This document shows positions 34,708-42,805 of a stretch of 64,000 nt of DNA, piece after piece. Under the pieces are notes generated by a model. That model worked only from the letters and a program-made list of their open reading frames with translations. It made no database searches and was not told where the DNA came from. The stretch covers positions 10,621 to 74,620 of the forward strand of contig NZ_JBFBIK010000026.1 in NCBI RefSeq assembly GCF_040685555.1. The letters are read 5' to 3'. The position numbers were made by a program, and so were the translations under genes. Numbering within the stretch: position 1 is the stretch's first letter; the number at the start of each line of letters is the position of its first letter. The DNA comes from Sphaerisporangium sp040685555 (GTDB taxonomy: Bacteria > Actinomycetota > Actinomycetes > Streptosporangiales > Streptosporangiaceae).

Positions 34708-36273
34708 CTAGATGCCGCGCATGCGGAGCACGTGCAGGGCCAGGGTCAGGTTGAGGCGCAGGTGGGCGTCCTCGGTGAAGTTGCCGAGCATGCGTTCCAG
34801 CTTCCCGATGCGGTAGCGCAGCGTGTTGTAGTGGAAGTGCAGGCGGCGGGCGGTCTCGGCCACGTTGAGGTTGGTCTCCAGCAGCACCTGGAGCGTGCGG
34901 CGCAGGTCGGCGTTCTCGGCGTCCTCGTCGAGTGCCAGCGGCCCGAGCGTCTCCTTCACGAACGCATGGAGCTCGGCGGTGTCGTTGACCAGCGACAGGA
35001 GCCGGTAGACGCCGAGCTGGTCGAAGTGGGCGACCGCGCCGGCCCCGTGGAGCTGCCGGCCCACCCTGGCCGCCTTCAGCGCCTGGCCGTAGGCATCGGG
35101 CAGGAGCTCGGCGCCCTGCGCGACCCTGCTCATGCCGGTGGAGAAGGTGGCGGGCCGGCAGTCGGCGAAGGCCGCCACCGCGTCCTTGGCCAGCCGGGTC
35201 ATGTCGACGCCCGATCCGACGATGGCGACCACCTCGTGGGAGAAGCCCGCCACGGCGCCGCGCGGGTCGTGGCGGCGCAGCGCGGTGACCCACGCGGTGA
35301 GCAGCCGGTCGGGGGGGATGTCCCACTCGGGGTCGATCTCGGCGACGAGCACGCCGACGGGCCGTTCGAGATCCCACCCGAAGGCCCGGGCGCGGGACGC
35401 CACCCGGGTCCCGCCCCTGCCGGTGAGGACGTCGCGCAGGAAGTCGGCACGATACTTGCTCTCGACGGCGGCGACGGCCTCCTGCCGGGTCACCACCAGG
35501 GCCGCCACCGTGGCGGCACGTTCCAAGATGCCGATGTCGCCGGCCTGGATGGCGCCGCCGGGGCTGTGGGCGACGATGCGCCCGTGGTGGTGGCCGCCCG
35601 CGACGACGGGGACGACCGTGTAGTCGCCGCCGGAGACCGCGGGGGCGGCCCGCAGCAGGGTAGTGTCGCCGGCGGATTCGAGCACGTGCCCGGCGGGGTC
35701 GACCACGGCCACGGCCACGTCCAGGAGCCCCGCCACCTCGGCGACGACCTCGCGCAGCCCGCCGCCCGCCAGCACGATCTGCACGAGAGCCCTGTGGGCC
35801 TCCTCGGTGCGGGCGAGCAGCGCGGCCTGCCGGTTGAGGATGTCGGTGAGCACCTGGTTGAGGATGTCGTCGAAGCCGACGTCGTTGGGCAGCAGGATCA
35901 GGGGGAAGCCGAGCCGGTCGGCCTGCTCCACCATCTCGGCCGGCAACTCGTCGACGTATCTGCCGAGCTTGATGCCGAGCGCCGCGAGGCCGCGCTCGTC
36001 GAGGTCGGTGACGAGCCGTCCGAGGGACTGCGGGGTGTTCCTCAGCGGGTATCCCGTGGTGAGCAGCAGTTCGTGGGGCTTCACCCACGCGAGGATGTCG
36101 GGCACCTCCATGACGTTGAGTCGCTGGACGATGCGGTCGAGGCCGGTCCTGCCGCCGATCAGCCGGGCTCCCGCCAGTGTGGAGACGCCGAGGACCTCAC
36201 CCACGGACACGCCGTGAATGATGGTGCCCGTGGAGGCCAAACGCATCGCCGGGGGTGATGGGTCAGCTGTCAT
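34708..36273 (-). CDS. pucR: PucR-family transcriptional regulator
   Basis: A 521-residue protein with the N-terminal PucR ligand domain (TLAGARLIGGRTGLDRIVQR, HELLLTTGYPLRNTPQSLGR), a central GGDEF-like CdaR region, and the C-terminal HTH_30 (ETNLNVAETARRLHFHYNTL). Relatives sense purine-degradation intermediates and control catabolic genes. It is divergent from the allH-type gene and upstream of the permease-hydroxylase operon, so it probably controls both. ATG at 36273 has GGAG nine bases upstream. Confidence 0.9.
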   Translation of the reverse strand: MTADPSPPAMRLASTGTIIHGVSVGEVLGVSTLAGARLIGGRTGLDRIVQRLNVMEVPDILAWVKPHELLLTTGYPLRNTPQSLGRLVTDLDERGLAALGIKLGRYVDELPAEMVEQADRLGFPLILLPNDVGFDDILNQVLTDILNRQAALLARTEEAHRALVQIVLAGGGLREVVAEVAGLLDVAVAVVDPAGHVLESAGDTTLLRAAPAVSGGDYTVVPVVAGGHHHGRIVAHSPGGAIQAGDIGILERAATVAALVVTRQEAVAAVESKYRADFLRDVLTGRGGTRVASRARAFGWDLERPVGVLVAEIDPEWDIPPDRLLTAWVTALRRHDPRGAVAGFSHEVVAIVGSGVDMTRLAKDAVAAFADCRPATFSTGMSRVAQGAELLPDAYGQALKAARVGRQLHGAGAVAHFDQLGVYRLLSLVNDTAELHAFVKETLGPLALDEDAENADLRRTLQVLLETNLNVAETARRLHFHYNTLRYRIGKLERMLGNFTEDAHLRLNLTLALHVLRMRGI

Positions 36274-36428
36274 GGTGCTGCTCCAGGGTGGAACGTCGTT
36301 TCAGAGATTCTGACGGAACAGGGCGTCTGTCAACAAGAGCCAACTCCTTGGAGAACTGTTGGCATCTTTCTCCGTACGGCCGATCTCCAGGACCGTTCTA
36401 CGGTTCCCCCAGACTCGCGGGAGGCCGA
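36274..36428. promoter_or_regulatory. Divergent promoter region pucR / allHFG
   Basis: A 155-base AT-richer spacer between divergent starts. Two dyads may be PucR sites: GGAGAA (36350-36355) with TTCTCC (36368-36373), and CCAAC (36340-36344) with GTTGG (36358-36362). Neither matches a consensus I can cite. GGGAGG at 36418-36424 serves the allH-type GTG. Confidence 0.35.
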
Positions 36429-37325
36429 GTGACACTGGGGACGCGTACACGGATCCAACACCGCGCGCCGGGGGACGCCAAGGCGTTCGGCGCCGCGAGC
36501 ACCGCGCTGCGCCCGGCGCTCGAGTCGCCGCGGCGGCCCGCACGGGTGCTGGCGGTGTTCCCGCTGGGCGTCTACCTGGAGATCCGCACCGACGTCGAGC
36601 CGTCCGTCGTGGCGGTCGTCACCGGCGAGGCGACGCGGCTGCCCAACGCCGTCGTGCTGAGCGACCCGCTGCCAGTGACGGCGCCGGGAGACGAGGCCGC
36701 GGTCGGCGACGGGTGCATCGAGATCGGCCGGCTGACCGTCCGCGTCCGCCGCTGGTGGGATCCCGCGCCCTCGCTCGGGCCCGTCGAGCTCTCACGGCTG
36801 GAGCAGGTGCTTCCCCGGCTCGGCGTGGTCTGCGCGGCCTCGGCCCGCAGGCCGGGGCTGGCCGACGGCGGCGCCGGGGCGCTGCTCGCCGAGGGCTGCG
36901 CCCGTGGGTCGCTCACGGCGGCCATCACCGCCACCGAGCAGCTGATGGGCCTCGGCCCCGGCCTGACGCCCAGCGGCGACGACATGCTGGCGGGCGTGCT
37001 GGTCGCGCTGCGCCAGATCGGCAGGGCGGCGGGCGTGAGCAGGGCCGTGTGGCTGGCCGACTGGCTCGCCGCGACCGTGGCGTTCGACGCCCGCACGCGC
37101 ACCACCCCGATCTCGGCGACGCTGCTGCACTGCGCCGCCCAGGGCCAGGCCTGCGCCGACGCGCTCGCGGTGCTGCGAGGGATCGCCGGCCACCAGCCGC
37201 TCGAACCCGCCGTGCACCGCCTGCTCCGGCTCGGCCACACCTCCGGCGCCGACCTCGCCTGGGGCCTGCGTACCGGTGTGTCCGCGGTCGTCGCGCTCGG
37301 CCGGAGTTTACGAACGGCCAGGTGA
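36429..37325 (+). CDS. allH: DUF2877 protein, AllH-type oxamate carbamoyltransferase component
   Basis: A 298-residue DUF2877 protein with the signature LMGLGPGLTPSGDDMLAGVL. In E. coli its relative YlbF (AllH) works with FdrA (AllF) and YlbE (AllG) in the oxamate carbamoyltransferase step, which converts carbamoyl-oxamate (oxalurate) and phosphate to oxamate and carbamoyl phosphate during allantoin breakdown. The start is the GTG at 36429 with GGAGG four bases upstream. AllF and AllG genes follow directly. Confidence 0.82.
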   Translation: MTLGTRTRIQHRAPGDAKAFGAASTALRPALESPRRPARVLAVFPLGVYLEIRTDVEPSVVAVVTGEATRLPNAVVLSDPLPVTAPGDEAAVGDGCIEIGRLTVRVRRWWDPAPSLGPVELSRLEQVLPRLGVVCAASARRPGLADGGAGALLAEGCARGSLTAAITATEQLMGLGPGLTPSGDDMLAGVLVALRQIGRAAGVSRAVWLADWLAATVAFDARTRTTPISATLLHCAAQGQACADALAVLRGIAGHQPLEPAVHRLLRLGHTSGADLAWGLRTGVSAVVALGRSLRTAR

Positions 37326-37417
37326 ACTCCCAGGTATGCGCTCCCGCGGGCGACGCGGTGGGCGATGATCGACATGTGAGCGGACTTCTTACGAGGGGCG
37401 GTGAGCGACCGTTGACC

Positions 37418-38797
37418 ATGACTAGCGATCTGGTGGAGGTACGCGCCGGGGTCTATCACGACTCGGTGAGCCTGATGCGGATCAGCCAGGCGCTGAGCTC
37501 CCGCCCGGGCGTCACCGTCGCGGTGGTGGCCATGGCGACCGAGCTGAATCTCGGGCTGGCCAGGGAGGTCGGGTTCGAGATACCCGAGACCGGGCCGTCC
37601 GACCTGCTCGTCGCCATCAGGGCCGATTCCGACGCGGCGCTGAAGGACGGCGCCGAGGAGCTCGACCGGCAGTTCGCCGCTCTGGCGAGGGGTGGAGGCT
37701 CGGGAGGCGCGCACGCCGAGAGCCCGCCTCGTACGACCCGGGCCGCCGCGAGGGCCTGGGATGCCTCGCTGGCGCTGGTGTCGGTGCCCGGCGAGCACGC
37801 CTTCGCGGAGGCGATGGACGCGATCGACGCCGGGCTCTCTGTGATGATCTTCAGTGACAACATCCCCGTGGAGCAGGAGGTACTGCTCAAGGAGCGGGCG
37901 AGCGAGCGGGGCGTGCTGGTGATGGGCCCCGACTGCGGCACGGCGGTCGTGGGCGGCGCGGGGCTGGGATTCGCCAACGTCCTGCGCCCGGGGCGCGTGG
38001 GCGTGGTGGCCGCCTCGGGCACCGGCGCCCAGCAGGTGACCTGCCTGCTCGACCACGCCGGCGCCGGGGTGAGCCACGTCCTTGGCGTCGGCGGCAGAGA
38101 CCTGTCGGCGGCCGTGGGCGGCCGGTCCACGCTGGTGGCCCTCGCGGCCCTGGACGCCGACCCGGCCACCGAGCTCATCGTGCTGATCTCCAAGCCGCCG
38201 GCCCCCGAGGTCGCCGAAGTCGTGCGCCGGGCCGTCGAGGGCCTCGCGACGCCGGTCGTCACCGCCCTGCTCGGGCCCGGGCAGGACGACCTGACCTCGG
38301 CCGCCGAGAAGGCCCTGCGCGCCCTCGGCCTTGACGTGCCCGAGTGGCCCTCGTGGCCGGTCCCGCAGCGGGCGGCGCCCTCCGCCGAACTGTCCGGGCT
38401 CTACTCCGGCGGCACGCTGTGCACCGAGGCGCGCATCATCGCGGGGTCCGGCGCGTTCACCGACTTCGGCGACGACGAGTACACCCGGGGCCGCGCCCAT
38501 CCGATGATCGACCCGACCCTGCGCCTGGAGGCGCTCGGGCGGGCCTCCGGCGTCGCGCTGCTCGACGTCGTGCTCGGCCACGCCGCCGAACCCGACCCCT
38601 CGGCCCGGCTCGCGCCCGCGGTCCGCGAGGCGTGCGAGCGGGGTACGGCCGTGGTGGTGGCCCTGGTCGGCACCGAGTCCGACCCGCAGGGCATGCGCCG
38701 GCAGGCGGACGCCCTGGTGACGGCCGGAGCGTCGGTGTTCACCTCCAACGCGGCCGCCGCCAGGCACGCCGCGAGCCTGATCGGGAGTGCCCTGTGA
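37418..38797 (+). CDS. allF: FdrA (AllF)-family acyl-CoA-synthetase-like subunit
   Basis: A 459-residue FdrA-family protein related to succinyl-CoA synthetase. Marks are RAGVYHDSVSLMRISQALS, AVVAMATELNLGLA, GVLVMGPDCGTAVVGG and ASGTGAQQVTCLLDHAGAG. It is shorter than E. coli FdrA (about 555 residues). The family is implicated with AllG and AllH in carbamoyl transfer to phosphate. The ATG at 37418 starts just before the conserved region but lacks a clear ribosome site; a GTG at 37376 is an alternative. Its stop overlaps the next gene's GTG. Confidence 0.85.
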   Translation: MTSDLVEVRAGVYHDSVSLMRISQALSSRPGVTVAVVAMATELNLGLAREVGFEIPETGPSDLLVAIRADSDAALKDGAEELDRQFAALARGGGSGGAHAESPPRTTRAAARAWDASLALVSVPGEHAFAEAMDAIDAGLSVMIFSDNIPVEQEVLLKERASERGVLVMGPDCGTAVVGGAGLGFANVLRPGRVGVVAASGTGAQQVTCLLDHAGAGVSHVLGVGGRDLSAAVGGRSTLVALAALDADPATELIVLISKPPAPEVAEVVRRAVEGLATPVVTALLGPGQDDLTSAAEKALRALGLDVPEWPSWPVPQRAAPSAELSGLYSGGTLCTEARIIAGSGAFTDFGDDEYTRGRAHPMIDPTLRLEALGRASGVALLDVVLGHAAEPDPSARLAPAVREACERGTAVVVALVGTESDPQGMRRQADALVTAGASVFTSNAAAARHAASLIGSAL

Positions 38798-40176
38798 GGT
38801 TGTCCATGCTCGACGGCGAGCCCCGCGTGATCACCGCCGGTGCCGCCGTGCTCGCCGAAGCGCTCGACCAGCAGGCCGTGCCGCGCCTCGGGGTCGACTG
38901 GCGGCCCCCGCTCCCGGGCACCTCCGCCGCCCTGGCCAAGGTGCTGGCCGACCCGGCCCGGCAGCGCGCGAACGAGGTGGCCGTGGGCCGGCTGCTCTCC
39001 GCCCGCCCGCAGCTCGTCGGGGTGAGGCCCGCGCGCGACGTGCTCGACCTGCCCGAGCGCACCTTCTTCCACGCCGGGCCTCCCATCGACTGGGAGCGGG
39101 CCTCCGGGCCGATGCGGGGAGCGCTCATCGGGGCCGCGCTCTTCGAGGGCCTGGCGGCCGACGCCGAGGAGGCCGAGCGCCTGCTGGTCTCCGGAAGCGT
39201 GAAGCTCGACTCCTGCCACCACCACCGCACCGTCGGGCCGATGGCCGGGGTGGTGAGCCCGTCGATGTGGATGTTCGAGGTCGTCGACGGCGAGCACGGC
39301 GGCACCGCGTACTGCTCGCTCAACGAGGGCCTGGGCAAGGTGCTGCGGTACGGCGCCTACGGGCCGGAGGTGGTCGAGCGGCTGCGCTGGATGGGCGAGG
39401 TGCTCGGGCCGGTGCTCGCGGGGGCCCTGGCCGTCAGCGGCCCGATGGACCTGCGGTCGCTGATCGCCCAGGCGCTCCAGATGGGCGACGAGCTACACAA
39501 CCGTAACCGCGCTGCCACATCCCTCATGGTCCGCGAGATCGCCCCGGCGATCGTGGAGGCGTCGCCGGAGCACGCCGCCGCCGTCCTGCGCTTCATCAAC
39601 GGCAACGACCACTTCTTCCTGAACGCGGGGATGGCGGCGGGGAAGGTCAGCGCGGACGCCGCCAGGGACGTTCCCGGGTCCTCACTGGTGGTCGCCATGG
39701 CGCGCAACGGCACCGACTTCGGCATCCAGGTCTCCGGGCTCGGCGACCGGTGGTTCACCGGCCCTGCCGGGGTTCCCGACGGCCTCTACCTGGGCGCGTA
39801 CGGTCCGGACGACGCCAACCCCGACATCGGCGACTCCACGATCACCGAGACGTCCGGCCTGGGCGGGTTCGCCATGGCCGCCGCGCCGGCGATCGTCCGG
39901 TTCGTCGGGGGTGACGTGTCGGACGCCATCGCCGCGACCCGGTCCATGTACGAGATCACGCTGGCCGAGCATCCGGCCTACCAGATCCCCGGGCTCGGCT
40001 TCAGGGGCACGCCGACGGGCATCGACCTCGCGCTGATCGCGAGGACGGGGCAGCTTCCGGTCGTCAACACCGGCATCGCGGGCCGCGTGGCGGGAACCGG
40101 GCAGGTCGGCGCGGGTCTGGTCAGCCCTCCCGCCGAAGCGTTCACCTCGGCCCTGGCCGCGCTCGCCGATACGTAA
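38794..40176 (+). CDS. allG: DUF1116 protein, AllG-type
   Basis: A 460-residue DUF1116 (YlbE/AllG) protein with DELHNRNRAATSLMVREIAP, FINGNDHFFLNAGMAAGK, ARNGTDFGIQVSGLGDRWF and the C-terminal NTGIAGRVAGTGQVGAGL. It starts with GTG at 38794 (GGGAG seven bases upstream), overlapping the FdrA stop in GTGA, and is the third component of the oxamate carbamoyltransferase set. No carbamate kinase (AllK/ArcC), which would harvest ATP from carbamoyl phosphate, is in the window. Confidence 0.87.
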   Translation: MRLSMLDGEPRVITAGAAVLAEALDQQAVPRLGVDWRPPLPGTSAALAKVLADPARQRANEVAVGRLLSARPQLVGVRPARDVLDLPERTFFHAGPPIDWERASGPMRGALIGAALFEGLAADAEEAERLLVSGSVKLDSCHHHRTVGPMAGVVSPSMWMFEVVDGEHGGTAYCSLNEGLGKVLRYGAYGPEVVERLRWMGEVLGPVLAGALAVSGPMDLRSLIAQALQMGDELHNRNRAATSLMVREIAPAIVEASPEHAAAVLRFINGNDHFFLNAGMAAGKVSADAARDVPGSSLVVAMARNGTDFGIQVSGLGDRWFTGPAGVPDGLYLGAYGPDDANPDIGDSTITETSGLGGFAMAAAPAIVRFVGGDVSDAIAATRSMYEITLAEHPAYQIPGLGFRGTPTGIDLALIARTGQLPVVNTGIAGRVAGTGQVGAGLVSPPAEAFTSALAALADT

Positions 40177-40192
40177 AAAAAGACCGAATTCC

Positions 40193-40212
40193 CTTTGACC
40201 CGGCTTTGACCC
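40193..40212 (+). promoter_or_regulatory. 11-base direct repeat near kinase promoter
   Basis: The nonamer CTTTGACCC occurs at 40193-40201 and 40204-40212, 11 bases apart, followed at once by the AT-rich TAATAT (40213-40218), which could be a -10 element. It lies 100 bases upstream of the kinase gene. An activator binding two helical turns is possible but unproven. Confidence 0.3.
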
Positions 40213-40315
40213 TAATATCAGTGGCCAGCCTCACCGTCTTGACGACGCACATGATCCATGCAAGATCCACAAAATGGGGAAATGACGCGGACGAGCGTGA
40301 ATTGGGGACCGCGGT

Positions 40316-42805
40316 ATGACGACCGATCGCGCGCTCGGGAGGGCGCCCTCCATGACCGAGGGTAAGAGCCCCTTGGGCGACGCCGGGGTCGCGCCAGAGG
40401 GTCAGGGACGGCTCGTGGGCCGGCGCTACCGCCTGCTCTCACCGGTCGGCCGTGGTGGCATGGGCATGGTCTGGCATGCCCATGACGTGCTGCTCGACCG
40501 TGACGTCGCGGTCAAGGAGCTGATCCTGCCCTTCGGCCTCGACCAGGCGGGCAAGCAGGTCGCCCACCGGCGCATGCTGCGCGAGGCCAGGTCCGCCGCG
40601 CGGCTCAGCCATCCGGGCATCGTCACCGTCCACGACGTCGTCGAGGAGGACGGCCGCCCCTGGATCGTCATGGAGCTGGTCCGCGCCTGGTCGCTGGAGC
40701 AGGCCGTGCGGCAGAGCGGGCCGCTGCCCGTGGTCCAGGCCGCCGAGATCGGCGTCCGCGTGCTCGACGCGCTCCGGCACGCCCACGCCGCCGGCATCCT
40801 GCACCGCGACGTCAAGCCCGGCAACGTGCTGCTCACCGCCGACCGTGTGGTGCTCACCGACTTCGGCATCGCGGCGATAGAAGGTGATGTCACCATCACC
40901 CAGACGGGCCTTCTCATGGGCTCGCCCGCCTACATCCCGCCGGAGCGGCTCCAGGGCCGCCCGATCACCCACGCGGCCGATCTGTGGTCCTACGGCGCGA
41001 CGCTGTACGCCGCCGTCGAGGGCCGCCCGCCGTACGAGGGGCCGGACGCTGTGGCCGTCCTCGGCGCGGTGCTGACCCAGGAGCCCAACCGCCCGCAACG
41101 CGCCGGAGCCCTGCTGCCGGTCATCGAGGGCCTGCTGCGTAAGAACCCCGCCGACAGGATGCCTGCCGCCCAAGCCGCCGAGCTGCTGGAACGGGTGCTG
41201 CGCACCCACGGGTCGGGGCTCGCGCTCCTCGGCGACCGTCACGTCTCCACTCCCCTGCCCACGCAGGCCGACTCCACGCCGGTGCGCATGCTCCCTCCGC
41301 TCGATCCGCCGTCGGGACCGATGCCGTCACGCATCATCGAGACGCCCTCAGGACCCGTGCGCATCCCCTTCGACCCGGACTCCGCCGACCAGTCCGCGGG
41401 CACCGCCGATCCGTTCCGCCCGCGGGGCGGCGGCTCGTCCACCGGCTCGCACGGCACGCCCTACGGAGCACCGGCGGGGTACGACGCGCTGGACGGCCCC
41501 TCGGGTTCGCAGCCGGCGAACCCGTACGACGCGCTGCGCAGCCCGTCGGGGCCCCTGCCGGTCAACCCCTACGACGCGCTGGGCAGCCCCTCGGCGCCCC
41601 AGCCGGTCAACCCGTACGACGCCTTACGCAGCCCCTCAGGATCGCAGCCGGTCAACCCGTACGACGCTCTGCGCAGCCCGTCGGGACCGCAGCCAAGCCC
41701 GTTCGAGGCGTTCCGGAGCCCTTCAGGTCCCCAGCCCGCGCCGCATGACGCGCTGCACGGCCCCTCGGGAGCACAGCCGGCCGACCCGTACGACGCTCTG
41801 CGCAGCCCCTCGGGGCCGCAGCCGATGCCCTACGAGGGGCAGAACAGGTCGCCCGGCACCCGGTCGAACCTCTACGACGCCCTCAAGAGCACCTCCGGTC
41901 CCCAGCCGCACCAACCGTTCGACACGCCCGGTGGGGCCCACTCCGCCCGCGATTCGCTGGTGGCGGGGACGCCCGGATCCCGCGTGTGGCCGGCGAGCCC
42001 CCCCTCGAACCTGGCCGACAAGCTCGCAAAAGACCTCCAGGGCGATCCGTTCGCCGGTCCGGACCACAGGGGCGGCGGCCGGGGCACGCGCGAGGAGGAA
42101 CCGGATCCCCGTACGCGCCGCCGCGGAACGGCGGAGCCGGAGGACGACGCCCGCGAGGGCCGCTCCCCCGTCATGCTCATCCTGGCCGGTGTGGGGGTCG
42201 TCGGCGTGGTGGCCGCCCTGCTGTTCGTGCTGTGGCCCTCGGGCTCGCCGTCGCAGGACAACGTCGCCACCCCGATTGCCGCCACCGAAGGTCCGCCCTC
42301 CGCCGTGCAGTCCTCGCCGGAGTCCTCGGCCCCCGACGACCAGGCCGTTCCCACGGCGATCCCGGCGAACTTCCGCACGCACACGGCGGCGGGCGCGTCG
42401 GTCGCGGTTCCCAAGGACTGGACGGCGTCCATCTCGGGCGAAGCGGTGACCTACCTCGGCCCGAAGAGCTCCGGGCGGCGCATCCAGATCAAGAAGGTGC
42501 CCTCCACCGGCGACGACGGCCTGACCGCGCTGACCAAGGCCAAGGACGAGGCCACGCTCACCGACTACGCCCAGGTCAGGCTGGAGTCCTCCACCTTCGG
42601 GAACGGCAAGTGGCAGGCGAGCGTCTGGGAGTACACCTACACCGCTCTGAACAACGTGACCACGCACGCCGTCACCCGGCACATCGCCATCGACGGCAAG
42701 ACGGCCTTCGAGGTGACGTTCACCGCGCCCGACGCCGAGTGGGACCAGGCGGACAACCGCCAGACGATGGCCGTCCTGTGGAGCAGCTTCAAGCCCGCTT
42801 CCTGA
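40316..42805 (+). CDS. Membrane Ser/Thr protein kinase with repeat linker
   Basis: An 829-residue Hanks-type kinase. The glycine loop is GRGGMG (residues 45-50), the catalytic Lys is K67, the catalytic loop HRDVKPGN begins at residue 163, and DFG is at 182-184. The kinase domain ends near residue 300. A long juxtamembrane linker carries about nine 15-residue repeats of the type NPYDALRSPSGPQPV. One membrane span (about 620-641, ILAGVGVVGVVAALLFVLW) leads to an external domain of about 170 residues without PASTA repeats. The external domain (PANFRTHTAAGASVAVPKDW) may sense a ligand. Confidence 0.9.
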   Translation: MTTDRALGRAPSMTEGKSPLGDAGVAPEGQGRLVGRRYRLLSPVGRGGMGMVWHAHDVLLDRDVAVKELILPFGLDQAGKQVAHRRMLREARSAARLSHPGIVTVHDVVEEDGRPWIVMELVRAWSLEQAVRQSGPLPVVQAAEIGVRVLDALRHAHAAGILHRDVKPGNVLLTADRVVLTDFGIAAIEGDVTITQTGLLMGSPAYIPPERLQGRPITHAADLWSYGATLYAAVEGRPPYEGPDAVAVLGAVLTQEPNRPQRAGALLPVIEGLLRKNPADRMPAAQAAELLERVLRTHGSGLALLGDRHVSTPLPTQADSTPVRMLPPLDPPSGPMPSRIIETPSGPVRIPFDPDSADQSAGTADPFRPRGGGSSTGSHGTPYGAPAGYDALDGPSGSQPANPYDALRSPSGPLPVNPYDALGSPSAPQPVNPYDALRSPSGSQPVNPYDALRSPSGPQPSPFEAFRSPSGPQPAPHDALHGPSGAQPADPYDALRSPSGPQPMPYEGQNRSPGTRSNLYDALKSTSGPQPHQPFDTPGGAHSARDSLVAGTPGSRVWPASPPSNLADKLAKDLQGDPFAGPDHRGGGRGTREEEPDPRTRRRGTAEPEDDAREGRSPVMLILAGVGVVGVVAALLFVLWPSGSPSQDNVATPIAATEGPPSAVQSSPESSAPDDQAVPTAIPANFRTHTAAGASVAVPKDWTASISGEAVTYLGPKSSGRRIQIKKVPSTGDDGLTALTKAKDEATLTDYAQVRLESSTFGNGKWQASVWEYTYTALNNVTTHAVTRHIAIDGKTAFEVTFTAPDAEWDQADNRQTMAVLWSSFKPAS
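41468..41920 (+). repeat. 45-bp coding repeats in kinase linker
   Basis: About nine imperfect 45-bp units encode NPYDALRSPSGPQP-like segments in the intracellular linker of the kinase. The units vary by point substitution while the frame is kept, so the repeat is under coding constraint. It is intrinsically disordered and rich in Ser/Pro and Tyr, offering possible phosphorylation or FHA-docking sites. Copy number may vary between strains. Confidence 0.8.
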
